This document shows positions 52,141-60,999 of a stretch of DNA of 64,000 bases, one piece after another. Position 1 is the first letter of the stretch. Each line of letters opens with the position of its first letter. The notes under the pieces are model-generated. The model saw only the letters and a program-made list of their open reading frames with translations. It was not told the DNA's origin and searched no databases. Both the position numbers and the translations under genes were made by a program. The stretch comes from Clostridiales bacterium. GTDB taxonomy: Bacteria > Bacillota > Clostridia > Oscillospirales > Oscillospiraceae. Where the stretch lies: contig SFIY01000004.1 of the NCBI GenBank assembly GCA_004555205.1, positions 1 to 64,000 of the forward strand. The letters are read 5' to 3'.

Positions 52141-52785
52141 ATGATTAAGATTTCTCCCTCCATTCTTTCTGCGGATTTTGCCAATCTCGCCCGCGATATC
52201 GGGCGTATTGAAACGGCTGACTATGTCCATGTGGATGTAATGGACGGTTTGTTTGTCCCCAATATCTCCATCGGTATCCCCGTGGTCAAATCCATCCGAC
52301 CCATCACGTCTCTGCCGCTGGATGTGCATTTGATGATCGACCGTCCCGTGCGCTATGTGGACCAGTTCTGTGATGCCGGCGCTGACATCGTAACTTGCCA
52401 TGTGGAAGCGGATACGGAGGAAAACATTCACGAGGCGCTGCGCAAGATCCACGCAAAGGGTAAAAAAGCCGGTGTGGTGGTGAAGCCTAAGACGCCGGCC
52501 GGTGCGGTGCTGCCCTTTATTGACGAGGTGGAAATGATCCTCGTGATGACGGTGGAACCCGGTTTCGGCGGTCAGAAGTTCATGGCAGACATGATGCCCA
52601 AGGTGCAGACCATTCGCGGCTATATTGATGCCATGAATCCTGCCTGCGAGCTGGAGGTGGACGGCGGCGTTGACCCCACCACCTGCAAGCTTTGTATTGC
52701 CAGCGGCGCCAATGTGCTGGTCGCAGGCAGCGCCGTTTACAAGGCGGAGGATATTCCCGCAAGAATTGCTGAGTTAAGAGGTTAA
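52141..52785 (+). CDS. rpe: ribulose-phosphate 3-epimerase
   Basis: A 214-residue TIM-barrel enzyme of the pentose phosphate pathway. SPSILSADFANL at the start, HVDVMDGLFVPNIS near 35, DVHLMID near 68, MTVEPGFGGQ near 140 and EVDGGV near 176. ATG 52141 has AGAAAGGAAG upstream. The gene is away from its common prpC-prkC-rsgA neighbours. Confidence 0.96.
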   Translation: MIKISPSILSADFANLARDIGRIETADYVHVDVMDGLFVPNISIGIPVVKSIRPITSLPLDVHLMIDRPVRYVDQFCDAGADIVTCHVEADTEENIHEALRKIHAKGKKAGVVVKPKTPAGAVLPFIDEVEMILVMTVEPGFGGQKFMADMMPKVQTIRGYIDAMNPACELEVDGGVDPTTCKLCIASGANVLVAGSAVYKAEDIPARIAELRG

Positions 52786-52789
52786 AGGT

Positions 52790-53389
52790 ATGGAATACTT
52801 TCCCGCTCCGCTGGAGCATTTGGTGGAACAATTTGCGCGCTTGCCGGGAATCGGCGGCAAGTCTGCGCAGCGTCTGGCGTTCCATGTGCTGAATCTGCCG
52901 ATGGAAGACGCCCGGGAATTTGCCGATGCCATTGTCAATGCCAAGAAATCCGTCACCCTCTGTCCTGTCTGTCAGAACCTGACAGATGGCGGGCTGTGCG
53001 GTATCTGCGCCTCTCCCAAGCGCGATGAAACAACGATTTGCGTGGTGGCAGACCCCCGCGATGTGATTGCCATTGAGCGGGCCCGTGAGTTTCGCGGTCA
53101 TTATCATGTGCTCCACGGTGTGCTTTCACCGATGAACCATGTGGGGCCCGATGATCTGCAGATCAAATCCCTGCTTGACCGCGTGGCGGCAGGCGGTATC
53201 AACGAGGTAATTATGGCCACGAACCCCGACACAGAGGGTGAAGCTACTGCCCTTTACATCTCCCGTCTTCTCAAGCCTTTTGGCGTAAAGGTCACCCGAC
53301 TGGCCTACGGTATTCCCGTGGGCGGTCATTTGGAATTTGCTGACGATGCCACGCTGATGCGCGCCTTGGAAGGCCGCCGTGAACTGTAA
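52790..53389 (+). CDS. recR: recombination protein RecR
   Basis: A 199-residue RecFOR subunit for gap repair. HhH LPGIGGKSAQRLAFH near 18, zinc finger C-X2-C-X8-C-X2-C (CPVC ... CGIC) near 57-72, Toprim domain VVADPRDVIAIE and the C-terminal AYGIPVGGHLEFADDATLMRAL. 4 bp after rpe. Confidence 0.97.
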   Translation: MEYFPAPLEHLVEQFARLPGIGGKSAQRLAFHVLNLPMEDAREFADAIVNAKKSVTLCPVCQNLTDGGLCGICASPKRDETTICVVADPRDVIAIERAREFRGHYHVLHGVLSPMNHVGPDDLQIKSLLDRVAAGGINEVIMATNPDTEGEATALYISRLLKPFGVKVTRLAYGIPVGGHLEFADDATLMRALEGRREL

Positions 53390-54406
53390 ATGACGATGAA
53401 GAAGATTACTGCTTATCTATTGACCGTTTTGATGCTGCTTTCTCTCACTGCGTGCGCGGAAAAGAGTGCGTCGACCAACCTTTTTGCCATGGATACCTAT
53501 ATGTCCTTGACGGCTTACGGCAGCAATGCCCAGACTGCGCTGACAGATGCCTCCCGCAGGATCAACGAGTTGGAGCGCATGCTCTCCCGCACGGTGGCGC
53601 AGAGCGATGTATCGAAGCTGAATGAATCGCGCCGCGCAGCGGTATCCGATGAAACGGCCACCTTGCTGGGCGATGCGCTGCAGTATGCCGCCAAGACCGA
53701 TGGTGCATTTGATGTAACCATCGCGCCCATTGTCAACGCCTGGGGCATCACCAGCGATACACCGCGCGTTCCCGATTCTGATGAGATTGCTGCGCTGCTT
53801 ACACATGTGGGCAGCAGCCATGTGCATCTGGACGGCAACGCCGTCACATTGGACGAGGGCTGCGCCATTGACCTGGGCGGTATTGCCAAGGGCTATGCCA
53901 GCGATTGTGTGGCAAGCATTTTTGCCGATTACGGCATTACCAGCGGCTGCGTCAGTCTGGGCGGCAATGTCTATGTGTGCGGCAATAAGCCTGACGGCGA
54001 CAAATGGTTGGTGGCGATTCAAGACCCGCAGGGCGATGATTATGCCGCCATGGTGGCGCTCAGCGATGCTTTTGCTGTGACCTCCGGCGGTTATCAGCGC
54101 TATTTTACGGCAGAGGACGGCACGGTTTATCAGCATATTATCGACCCCAAGACCGGCTACCCTGTCCAAAGTGACCTGCTGTCGGTTACGGTCATTGCGG
54201 ATAACGGCACCATGGCAGATGCCTACTCCACGGCACTGTATGTCATGGGCGAAAGAGGCGCTATTGACTTCTGGCGCGCCAACGCCGATCGCTTTGATGT
54301 GGTGATGATTACCACGGACGGCCGTCTGCTCTATACGCCGAATTTGCAGGATCAAATCACCGAACCGGAGGGTACAACCTATGACTTCCAGGTCATCGAC
54401 CGTTAA
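53390..54406 (+). CDS. apbE: FAD:protein FMN transferase ApbE (lipoprotein)
   Basis: A 338-residue flavin transferase that attaches FMN to Thr of exported redox proteins. Lipobox LTAC near 19-22; MDTYMSLTAYG, GAFDVTIAPIVNAWG, DLGGIAKGYASD, HIIDPKTGYP and MADAYSTALYVMG are family motifs with the metal Asp in the last. The start may be ATG 53390 or 53396. Overlaps the NusG_II gene by 26 bp. No FMN_bind target is in the window. Confidence 0.94.
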   Translation: MTMKKITAYLLTVLMLLSLTACAEKSASTNLFAMDTYMSLTAYGSNAQTALTDASRRINELERMLSRTVAQSDVSKLNESRRAAVSDETATLLGDALQYAAKTDGAFDVTIAPIVNAWGITSDTPRVPDSDEIAALLTHVGSSHVHLDGNAVTLDEGCAIDLGGIAKGYASDCVASIFADYGITSGCVSLGGNVYVCGNKPDGDKWLVAIQDPQGDDYAAMVALSDAFAVTSGGYQRYFTAEDGTVYQHIIDPKTGYPVQSDLLSVTVIADNGTMADAYSTALYVMGERGAIDFWRANADRFDVVMITTDGRLLYTPNLQDQITEPEGTTYDFQVIDR

Positions 54407-54785
54407 ATTAAAGCCCACCGTTTGGGATGGAGTGATTGCTGCCGCTGTGATTGCCATAGCGGTTATTGTTGCTGTTGTTTTTTACGGCAATAAAACATAT
54501 AGTGGAGAGCTGCGTGTCGTTGTGTCCGTGGGAAACCGCGTGGTCGACACGCTGCCGCTCTCCGATGAGGAGGCAACGCATACCTACTGCCATAACGGCT
54601 ATACCCTGCTGGTTTCGATGGACGGCAGCGGCGTGCGTGTGGAGCAGAGCGACTGTCCCAGTCAGGACTGCGTGCATACCGGCACCATAACCCGTGCCGG
54701 CCAGTCCATCGTCTGTTTGCCCGCCCAAATTGTCGTTCATCTGGAGGGCGCATCGGAAGATGCCCCGGATGTGATCGTGGGGTGA
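54381..54785 (+). CDS. NusG domain II membrane protein
   Basis: A 134-residue protein with one membrane anchor (about 17-36) and an extracellular NusG_II domain ending in CPSQDCVHTGTITRAGQSIVCLPAQIVVHLEG, the usual signature. These accompany ApbE and Gx proteins in Clostridia. Role unknown, probably in a membrane redox assembly. Confidence 0.88.
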   Translation: MTSRSSTVKLKPTVWDGVIAAAVIAIAVIVAVVFYGNKTYSGELRVVVSVGNRVVDTLPLSDEEATHTYCHNGYTLLVSMDGSGVRVEQSDCPSQDCVHTGTITRAGQSIVCLPAQIVVHLEGASEDAPDVIVG

Positions 54786-54789
54786 GCGG

Positions 54790-55302
54790 ATGAAGAGCAG
54801 CACAAAAAAATTAGCACTCTGCGCCGTTTTGACCGCATTGGCCTTAGGCTTGAGTACCGTTGAAAATCTCTTCCCCATTACCCTGCTGATCCCCCTGCCT
54901 GGCGTCAAATTGGGGCTTGCCAATATTGTCACGGTGTTTGCCCTGTATGAATTAGGCGCACTGCCTGCTCTGGCTATTTTGGTGGCGCGCTGCTTGCTGG
55001 GCAGTTTGTTTGCCGGCAATGCCTCGGCATTGATTTTCTCCATGCTCGGCGGATTGGCTGCCATGCAGGTGATGATTGGGCTTAAGCAATTGCGTGGGCT
55101 TTCCGTTTTCGGCGTGTCCATCGGCGGCGCAGCAGCCCATAATATCGGCCAGATTGTAGCGGCGATGTTTACCTTGGGCAACACCATGGTGTTAGGGTAT
55201 CTTCCCTTTTTGCTGGCAGTATCTCTTTTGACCGGTACATTGACCGGCTTTGTCGCGGCACTTTTGTTCCGCTCTATGAAACATATAAAACTCTCCCATT
55301 AA
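54790..55302 (+). CDS. Gx transporter family protein
   Basis: A 170-residue membrane protein with five to six helices, of the family once named heptaprenyl diphosphate synthase component I. KLGLANIVTVFALYELG and GGAAAHNIGQI are characteristic. Fold resembles ECF S-components; substrate unknown. Its place after apbE and NusG_II hints at flavin or quinone-linked transport. Confidence 0.87.
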   Translation: MKSSTKKLALCAVLTALALGLSTVENLFPITLLIPLPGVKLGLANIVTVFALYELGALPALAILVARCLLGSLFAGNASALIFSMLGGLAAMQVMIGLKQLRGLSVFGVSIGGAAAHNIGQIVAAMFTLGNTMVLGYLPFLLAVSLLTGTLTGFVAALLFRSMKHIKLSH

Positions 55303-55314
55303 GGAGGAACGATA

Positions 55315-56355
55315 ATGGATAAAAAAGACGAAATCATCTTGCAGCAACTGGATGTGATCCGCTCCATGTCGGAAAACAATTTGCGCAAAATGGGCAGTGA
55401 TTTTTGGGGCACACCCTTTGAAGGCGTGTTGGGTTCTTCCCGTTCTGCACCGAAAAACGAGAAGAAAGATGTTCCTCCCACTGCTGCTTCCAAGACGGAA
55501 GAAAAAACCGCAGAGGAAGTATTACCGCCGCCCGAGAAGATTGAAGATCTTCTGGCGGAGCTGGACAGCTATATCGGCCTTACGGAAATCAAGGAGGAAG
55601 TGCATAACCTCATCAACATGGTGCAGGTCTATAAAATGCGCCGTGAGCACGATTTACCCACCACGGATATGTCGCTGCATATGGTGTTTACTGGCAATCC
55701 CGGTACCGGCAAGACCACCGTGGCACGCATTATGGCACGCATTTATCACAGCCTCGGCATTTTGTCCAAGGGCCAATTGGTAGAGGTGGACCGCAGCGGT
55801 CTGGTAGCCGGTTATGTGGGGCAGACGGCGCTGAAAACGCAAAAGGTCATTGAAAAAGCCATGGGCGGTGTGCTGTTTATTGACGAAGCCTATGCTCTCA
55901 ACGGCAAATCCGAAAACGACTTCGGCCAGGAGGCCATTGACACCATCCTCAAGGCCATGGAGGATCACCGCGACGATTTGGTGGTGATCGTGGCCGGCTA
56001 CACCCATCTGATGGACAAATTCATCCACTCCAACCCCGGTTTGGAGTCCCGCTTTAACCGCTTTTTGGAATTTGCCGACTACAGCAGCGACGAGCTGGTG
56101 GCCATCTTCCGTATGCAGTGCAAAAAGGGCTGCTATGAGCTGGATGACGGCGTGGAAGAACTGGTACGCGACTATATCGTGGAGGAAAACGGCGACAGCG
56201 AGAGCTTCGGTAATGCCCGCGGTGTGCGCAATATCTTCGAGCATATCCTGGTAGCCCAGAACAACCGTCTGGCCAAGATGGAGAATGTGACACGCGAGGA
56301 TCTGATGAAGATCACGGAGGATGATATTATGCATGCCAGAGGTAAGATCGACTGA
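55315..56355 (+). CDS. AAA+ ATPase, SpoVK/CbbX-like
   Basis: A 346-residue ATPase. The first 80 residues are a charged helical and linker region; then IGLTEIKEEVHNLINMVQ, Walker A TGNPGTGKTTVARI near 127, pore loop-like GYVGQTALKT, Walker B GGVLFIDEAYAL near 186, and sensor AGYTHLMDKF with arginine finger NPGLESRFNR. Group members include SpoVK, CbbX and Eccs/ESX ATPases. The next gene 13 bp on is a membrane protein and likely partner. Confidence 0.88.
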   Translation: MDKKDEIILQQLDVIRSMSENNLRKMGSDFWGTPFEGVLGSSRSAPKNEKKDVPPTAASKTEEKTAEEVLPPPEKIEDLLAELDSYIGLTEIKEEVHNLINMVQVYKMRREHDLPTTDMSLHMVFTGNPGTGKTTVARIMARIYHSLGILSKGQLVEVDRSGLVAGYVGQTALKTQKVIEKAMGGVLFIDEAYALNGKSENDFGQEAIDTILKAMEDHRDDLVVIVAGYTHLMDKFIHSNPGLESRFNRFLEFADYSSDELVAIFRMQCKKGCYELDDGVEELVRDYIVEENGDSESFGNARGVRNIFEHILVAQNNRLAKMENVTREDLMKITEDDIMHARGKID

Positions 56356-56368
56356 GGAGGAGCTGACA

Positions 56369-56860
56369 ATGGCGAAAGAACAAACCTGGCATATTACCAT
56401 TGACGGCGCTGACCATAAGGTGACCTATGTGCGGCATGGACTGCGCAGCGGTACCTCTGCCCTTTTTGTGGACGAGGAGGAAGGCAAACTGTTTCGGCCT
56501 CGTGACGGTTATGTGGACGAAGCCATTACCGTAGGCGACAAGGAATGTCGCTTTGTCATGCGCGGATACACCGCCGATGTAGCGGTTGATGGTGTCTTTG
56601 TTGATAGCGGTAAAAAGTACAAACCCATTGCAGAACTGCCCACATGGTATCGTGTGGTGACGGTGGTTTGTCTGGTGCTGTATTTCTTTGTCTGGCGCAC
56701 ACAAATGTGGACGGCCATTATCTTGGCAGGTATTGTGTGGCTATGCAGTGACTGCGTGGCACACAGCGATTCTATGCCCCTTAAAGTCAAAAAAACGCGC
56801 TATCTGCTGATCCCTCTGATTGCGCTGATCGGCAGTATTCTCGTAAAAATTCTTCTGTAA
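56369..56860 (+). CDS. membrane protein next to AAA+ ATPase
   Basis: A 163-residue protein. The N-terminal 90 residues form a soluble beta-rich domain (TWHITIDGADHKVTYV, VAVDGVFVDSGKKY); three hydrophobic segments follow near 93-107, 112-124 and 142-162. No family recognised. GAGGAGG precedes ATG 56369. The short spacing to the ATPase gene suggests a shared role. Confidence 0.75.
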   Translation: MAKEQTWHITIDGADHKVTYVRHGLRSGTSALFVDEEEGKLFRPRDGYVDEAITVGDKECRFVMRGYTADVAVDGVFVDSGKKYKPIAELPTWYRVVTVVCLVLYFFVWRTQMWTAIILAGIVWLCSDCVAHSDSMPLKVKKTRYLLIPLIALIGSILVKILL

Positions 56861-56862
56861 GC

Positions 56863-56894
56863 AAGAAATCCACCCTTTATCGGGTGGATTTCTT
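56863..56894. terminator. bidirectional terminator
   Basis: Stem AAGAAATCCACCC / GGGTGGATTTCTT with a 6-base loop. Confidence 0.9.
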
Positions 56895-57373
56895 TAGCTG
56901 AGCCGTTCAAATGCGATACGCGGTGAGCCGTCAGGCACATAAATGACGCCTACACGGCGAAAGCCGTTCTTCTGCAACACATACTGCATCGTGGCGTTTG
57001 CGCTGTGGGTATCAGCGCGCAGATGTGGGATCTGTGCCGATGCCCACTGAATCATATCCGCAAAGACACCCTTATGCTGTCCGTCACTTCCCAGACGGTG
57101 GATGGTGCCATACAAACTATCGCTGAGCCACGCGCCGTCCTCAATGGTCTGATAGGTGGCATCCTCGCCGATGATGAACGCAAATACCCCATGGATGCCG
57201 TCCTTTTCCCATACATAAAGCTGTCCCAGACGGATGTCGTTTTCCAGTTGCAGCTCCGGCGCGTCAATACCGTCCCACTGCGTCATATTGCCGTTTTTCC
57301 GCATATAGGCGCGCGCCGCGGCATAGATCGGCAGAATCGCGGGCAAATCTTCTTTCGTCGCTTTTCTGATCAT
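56894..57373 (-). CDS. GNAT family acetyltransferase
   Basis: A 159-residue GCN5-like protein: MIRKATKEDLPAILPIYAAAR start, GVFAFIIGED, IHRLGSDGQHKGVFADMIQWA acetyl-CoA loop (a variant of the Q/RxxGxG/A signature), TMQYVLQKNGFRRVG. Substrate unknown. It follows the UPF0210 gene by one base. Confidence 0.87.
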   Translation of the reverse strand: MIRKATKEDLPAILPIYAAARAYMRKNGNMTQWDGIDAPELQLENDIRLGQLYVWEKDGIHGVFAFIIGEDATYQTIEDGAWLSDSLYGTIHRLGSDGQHKGVFADMIQWASAQIPHLRADTHSANATMQYVLQKNGFRRVGVIYVPDGSPRIAFERLS

Positions 57374-57374
57374 A

Positions 57375-58733
57375 TCAATTCTTCAAGCTCTGCAGCGGGG
57401 CGGGAATACGGCCGCCGCGGGCGATAAAGTCGGCACTGGAGGCTTGGTGTACCGGCATCACGGGAGCGCTGCCCAGCAGACCGCCCATCTCGATCATATC
57501 ACCTACTGTCTTCCCCTCCACAGGAATAATACGCACAGCAGTCGTCTTGCTGTTCACCATACCGACAGCCGCTTCATCGGCAATGATGGCGGAAATGGTT
57601 TCTGCGCTGGTATCACCGGGCACGGCGATCATGTCCAATCCCACGGAACATACGCAGGTCATAGCCTCCAGCTTGTCTATGGTCAACACGCCGGACTGCG
57701 CTGCAGCGATCATACCCTCGTCCTCGGATACGGGGATAAACGCGCCGGACAAGCCTCCTACATGGCCCGAAGCCATCACGCCGCCCTTCTTCACGGCGTC
57801 ATTGAGCAGCGCCAGCGCCGCCGTTGTGCCGTGTGTGCCGCAGGTCTCCAGGCCCATTTCCTCTAAAATACGCGCCACGCTGTCGCCTACAGCAGGCGTG
57901 GGAGCCAGTGACAGATCCACGATGCCAAAGGGTGTATCAAGCCGCCGGGAGGCCTCTGTCGCCACCATTTGCCCCATACGCGTAATCTGGAACGCCGTCT
58001 TTTTTACGGTTTCCGCCACCACATCGAAGGGCTGTCCCTTGCAGCTTTGCAGCGCATGATACACCACACCGGGGCCGGATACGCCTACATTGATGACGCT
58101 GTCGGCCTCGCCTACGCCGTGGAACGCACCTGCCATAAAGGGATTATCCTCTACCGCATTGCAGAATACCACCAGCTTGGCGCAGCCCAAGCCGTCCTGC
58201 TCCGCTGTCAGATGTGCCGTTTCCTTGATCACCCGGCCCATCTGCGCCACGGCATCCATATTGATGCCGGCCTTTGTGGAGCCCACATTTACACTGGAGC
58301 AGACAAAGTCTGTCTGGGCCAAAGCCTGCGGAATGGCACGCAGCAGCAGCTCATCTCCCTTGGCAAAACCCTTTTGCACCAAAGCGGAAAAGCCGCCGAT
58401 GAAATTGACGCCGCATTCCTTTGCCGCGCGATCCATTGTCAGGGCAAACGGTACATAATCCGTGGTGCTGCAGCTGCCGGCCACAAGTGCCATCGGCGTA
58501 ACGGAGATTCGCTTGTTTACGATGGGGATGCCAAACTCGCTTTCTATTGCCTCACCTGTTTTGACAAGGTGTTCCGCTTTACGGGTGATTTTATCATAAA
58601 TTTTATCGCAGCAGCGCTTGGGGTCTTCGCTGATGCAGTCCAGCAGCGAGATACCCATGGTGATCGTGCGAATATCCAGATGCTGCTTGTCGATCATGTT
58701 GATGGTTTCAAAGATATTACTCAGACTCAGCAT
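57375..58733 (-). CDS. PFL family protein (UPF0210/DUF711)
   Basis: A 452-residue protein of the UPF0210 family, distantly related to pyruvate formate lyase; no activity known. Start at ATG 58733 ([15 protein letters not shown]) gives the standard length, with GAGGTG upstream. Sits just downstream of its usual partner, an ACT domain protein. Confidence 0.93.
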   Translation of the reverse strand: MLSLSNIFETINMIDKQHLDIRTITMGISLLDCISEDPKRCCDKIYDKITRKAEHLVKTGEAIESEFGIPIVNKRISVTPMALVAGSCSTTDYVPFALTMDRAAKECGVNFIGGFSALVQKGFAKGDELLLRAIPQALAQTDFVCSSVNVGSTKAGINMDAVAQMGRVIKETAHLTAEQDGLGCAKLVVFCNAVEDNPFMAGAFHGVGEADSVINVGVSGPGVVYHALQSCKGQPFDVVAETVKKTAFQITRMGQMVATEASRRLDTPFGIVDLSLAPTPAVGDSVARILEEMGLETCGTHGTTAALALLNDAVKKGGVMASGHVGGLSGAFIPVSEDEGMIAAAQSGVLTIDKLEAMTCVCSVGLDMIAVPGDTSAETISAIIADEAAVGMVNSKTTAVRIIPVEGKTVGDMIEMGGLLGSAPVMPVHQASSADFIARGGRIPAPLQSLKN

Positions 58734-58741
58734 GGTACACC

Positions 58742-59011
58742 TCAAATCTTGTGCATGGCGTCGAAAATATCCTCGCGCTGGATACGGATAGACAAACCGC
58801 GGCTCTCGCCGTATTTCTTCAGCACGGCGCTCAACGGCTCAAAGGCCATGTCGCACAGCGTAAGATCCACCACCATCATCATGGTGAAGAACCCGTCCAT
58901 GACGGTTTGGCTGATATTCAGAACATTGATATGGCAGTCGGCCAATGTGTTGCATACACCGGCAATGATGCCCACCTGATCCTTACCGATAACGGTGACA
59001 ATTGCTTTCAT
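58742..59011 (-). CDS. ACT domain protein (UPF0237)
   Basis: An 89-residue single ACT domain: [44 protein letters not shown] has the ligand-binding Gly turn. Paired with UPF0210 in many genomes; may sense an amino acid or related ligand. AAAGGAGAG lies upstream. Confidence 0.93.
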   Translation of the reverse strand: MKAIVTVIGKDQVGIIAGVCNTLADCHINVLNISQTVMDGFFTMMMVVDLTLCDMAFEPLSAVLKKYGESRGLSIRIQREDIFDAMHKI

Positions 59012-59026
59012 AAATCGTTCTCTCCT

Positions 59027-59599
59027 TTATTCCATTTCATCCAAGGTCAGCTTGAAGCTGTCCATAAAGTGTTTGCGGAAATAGTCCAGTTCCGGCAATC
59101 CAAACTGGTCCAGAGCAGCCGCCGTCTGCTCAGCGGCACGGCGGAACTCCGTATTACCTGCTTTCAGCTCTTCCAGACACTTGATATAGGCGCTGAGCTT
59201 GTCCGCCGCCTTTACCAGCTCTTCTACATCCGGATCCACCGGCTGCAAAATCTCATCATAGGTGCTGCGCATTTCTTCCGGCAGCATGTTTATCAGCTTA
59301 TCACAGGCAACCGACTCCACCTGCTTATAGGCGTCGCGAATAGACGGATTATAGTATTTGATCGGCGTAGGCAGATCACCTGTTAAAATCTCACAGGCAT
59401 CGTGGTACAGCGCGGTCACAGCCACCTGTCCGGCGTCGATTTGGCCGCCGAAATAGGTGTTGCGGATCACGGCCAAGGCGTGTGCCAACGCGGCCACCTG
59501 ATGGCTATGCTCCTGAATATTTTCCGTGTAGCTGTTACGCATCAGCGCCCAGCGATTGATAAAGCGCATGCGCGCAATGTAAGCAAAAAAATGGTTCAT
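59027..59599 (-). CDS. HD-domain 5'-deoxynucleotidase (YfbR-like)
   Basis: A 190-residue HD hydrolase: RWALMRNSYTENIQEHSHQVAALAHALA supplies the first His, ALYHDACEILTGDLPTPIKY the HD pair, and KAADKLSAYIKC the last Asp. YfbR enzymes remove phosphate from dNMPs. ATG 59599 overlaps the mtaB stop (ATGA). Confidence 0.92.
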   Translation of the reverse strand: MNHFFAYIARMRFINRWALMRNSYTENIQEHSHQVAALAHALAVIRNTYFGGQIDAGQVAVTALYHDACEILTGDLPTPIKYYNPSIRDAYKQVESVACDKLINMLPEEMRSTYDEILQPVDPDVEELVKAADKLSAYIKCLEELKAGNTEFRRAAEQTAAALDQFGLPELDYFRKHFMDSFKLTLDEME

Positions 59600-60882
59600 T
59601 CCCTCACCTCTCCCCATAAAATGTCATTCTCAACGCCTGTAATCGTTACAGGCAGCACTTGATTATGTAAACCGTCCTGTGCCACCTCCACCTCCATGTA
59701 GTTGGGGGCATGACCGCGGGATTTTCCGTCAGAAGACTGTTCAAACAGCACCGGATAAGTGTGACCGACACAGTCGGCAAGATAGGCGCGGTGCATCTTG
59801 GCCGCCACCTCGCCCGCACGGTGCGCGCGTTCATCCTTAACGGGGCCGGGCACCTGTGCCATTTTCGCTGCCGGTGTGCCGGGGCGGATGGAATACGGAA
59901 AAACGTGCATATCGGCAAAGGCGCACTTTTCAATAAAGGCAAGCGTCTGAGAAAACTCCTCCTCCGTTTCCCCGGGAAATCCGGTGATCAGATCGGTGGT
60001 AATGGCCGGATGATCAAAATATGCCCGCAGCAGTCGCACAGATTCGTAGAAACGTGCCGTATCATACTTGCGGTTCATGCGCTTGAGTGTGGCATCGCAG
60101 CCGCTTTGCATGGACAGGTGGAAATGCGGACAGAGCCGGGGCAGCTTGCAGGCGCGCTGACAGAAATCTTCGGTGATCGTGCGCGGTTCCAGACTGCCCA
60201 GACGCAGGCGCATATCCCCTGCTGCCTCGGAAACGGCTTCCAGCAGGTCGATCAGCGTGGTACCGTCCTTGAAATCGTGACCGTAGGAGGAAATCTCGAT
60301 ACCGGTAATGACGATCTCGCGGTAACCCTCCCTGTGAAGCTGCTTTGTCTGCGCCACGGCGATCTCCATGGGCAAAGAGCGCACACCGCCGCGCGCGTAG
60401 GGAATGATGCAGTAAGTGCAGAAGTTAACACAGCCGTCTTCCACCTTCAGCATAGCGCGGGTACGGGCTGCCATGCCGCCGGCAGGCAGCACCTCAAACT
60501 GGCGGCGCTTGAAGGCGTCATCTACCAACTGCATGGGTACATGCTCCGCTGCAGCCTGTTCCAGCAGGTCGAGAAAGGCCATGCGGTCTCCGGTACCGGC
60601 AATCAGGTCAATGCCCAGCGACGCCGCTTCCTGTGTATGGGTCTGTACATAGCAGCCGCAGGCGGATACCACCGCATGGGGATTCCGCTTCCTGGCGCGG
60701 CGGATCATCTGACGCGATTTTTTATCACTGACAGCCGTCACAGAACAGGTGTTGATAATATAGGCATCGGCGGTCTCTTCAAAATCCACCAGCGCATGGC
60801 CCCGGCGGGTCAGCTCCTGTTCCATTGCCTGTGTTTCATATTGGTTTACCTTGCAGCCAAGTGTGTAAATGGCAACCTTCAT
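59596..60882 (-). CDS. mtaB: tRNA t6A37 methylthiotransferase MtaB
   Basis: A 428-residue radical SAM enzyme converting t6A to ms2t6A at tRNA position 37. MTTase cysteines are in TLGCKVNQ, NTCSVT and SACGC; the radical SAM motif is C-X3-C-X2-C in VNFCTYCIIPYARG; a TRAM domain closes the protein. ATG 60882 is behind AAGGAG. Confidence 0.95.
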   Translation of the reverse strand: MKVAIYTLGCKVNQYETQAMEQELTRRGHALVDFEETADAYIINTCSVTAVSDKKSRQMIRRARKRNPHAVVSACGCYVQTHTQEAASLGIDLIAGTGDRMAFLDLLEQAAAEHVPMQLVDDAFKRRQFEVLPAGGMAARTRAMLKVEDGCVNFCTYCIIPYARGGVRSLPMEIAVAQTKQLHREGYREIVITGIEISSYGHDFKDGTTLIDLLEAVSEAAGDMRLRLGSLEPRTITEDFCQRACKLPRLCPHFHLSMQSGCDATLKRMNRKYDTARFYESVRLLRAYFDHPAITTDLITGFPGETEEEFSQTLAFIEKCAFADMHVFPYSIRPGTPAAKMAQVPGPVKDERAHRAGEVAAKMHRAYLADCVGHTYPVLFEQSSDGKSRGHAPNYMEVEVAQDGLHNQVLPVTITGVENDILWGEVRE

Positions 60883-60897
60883 CCGCAGATTAACTCC

Positions 60898-60926
60898 TTG
60901 CACTTTTCCTCAAAAATGAGTATAAT
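60898..60926 (+). promoter_or_regulatory. promoter of cysteine desulfurase gene
   Basis: TTGCAC (60898-60903), 17-bp spacer, TATAAT (60921-60926); divergent from mtaB. Confidence 0.72.
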
Positions 60927-60999
60927 ACTATTTTGGTTATTATAATCGATTCTTGCGTCGGTGACAAGTCCCCGGCTTCACGAAAATGAGGTGTTTTTC

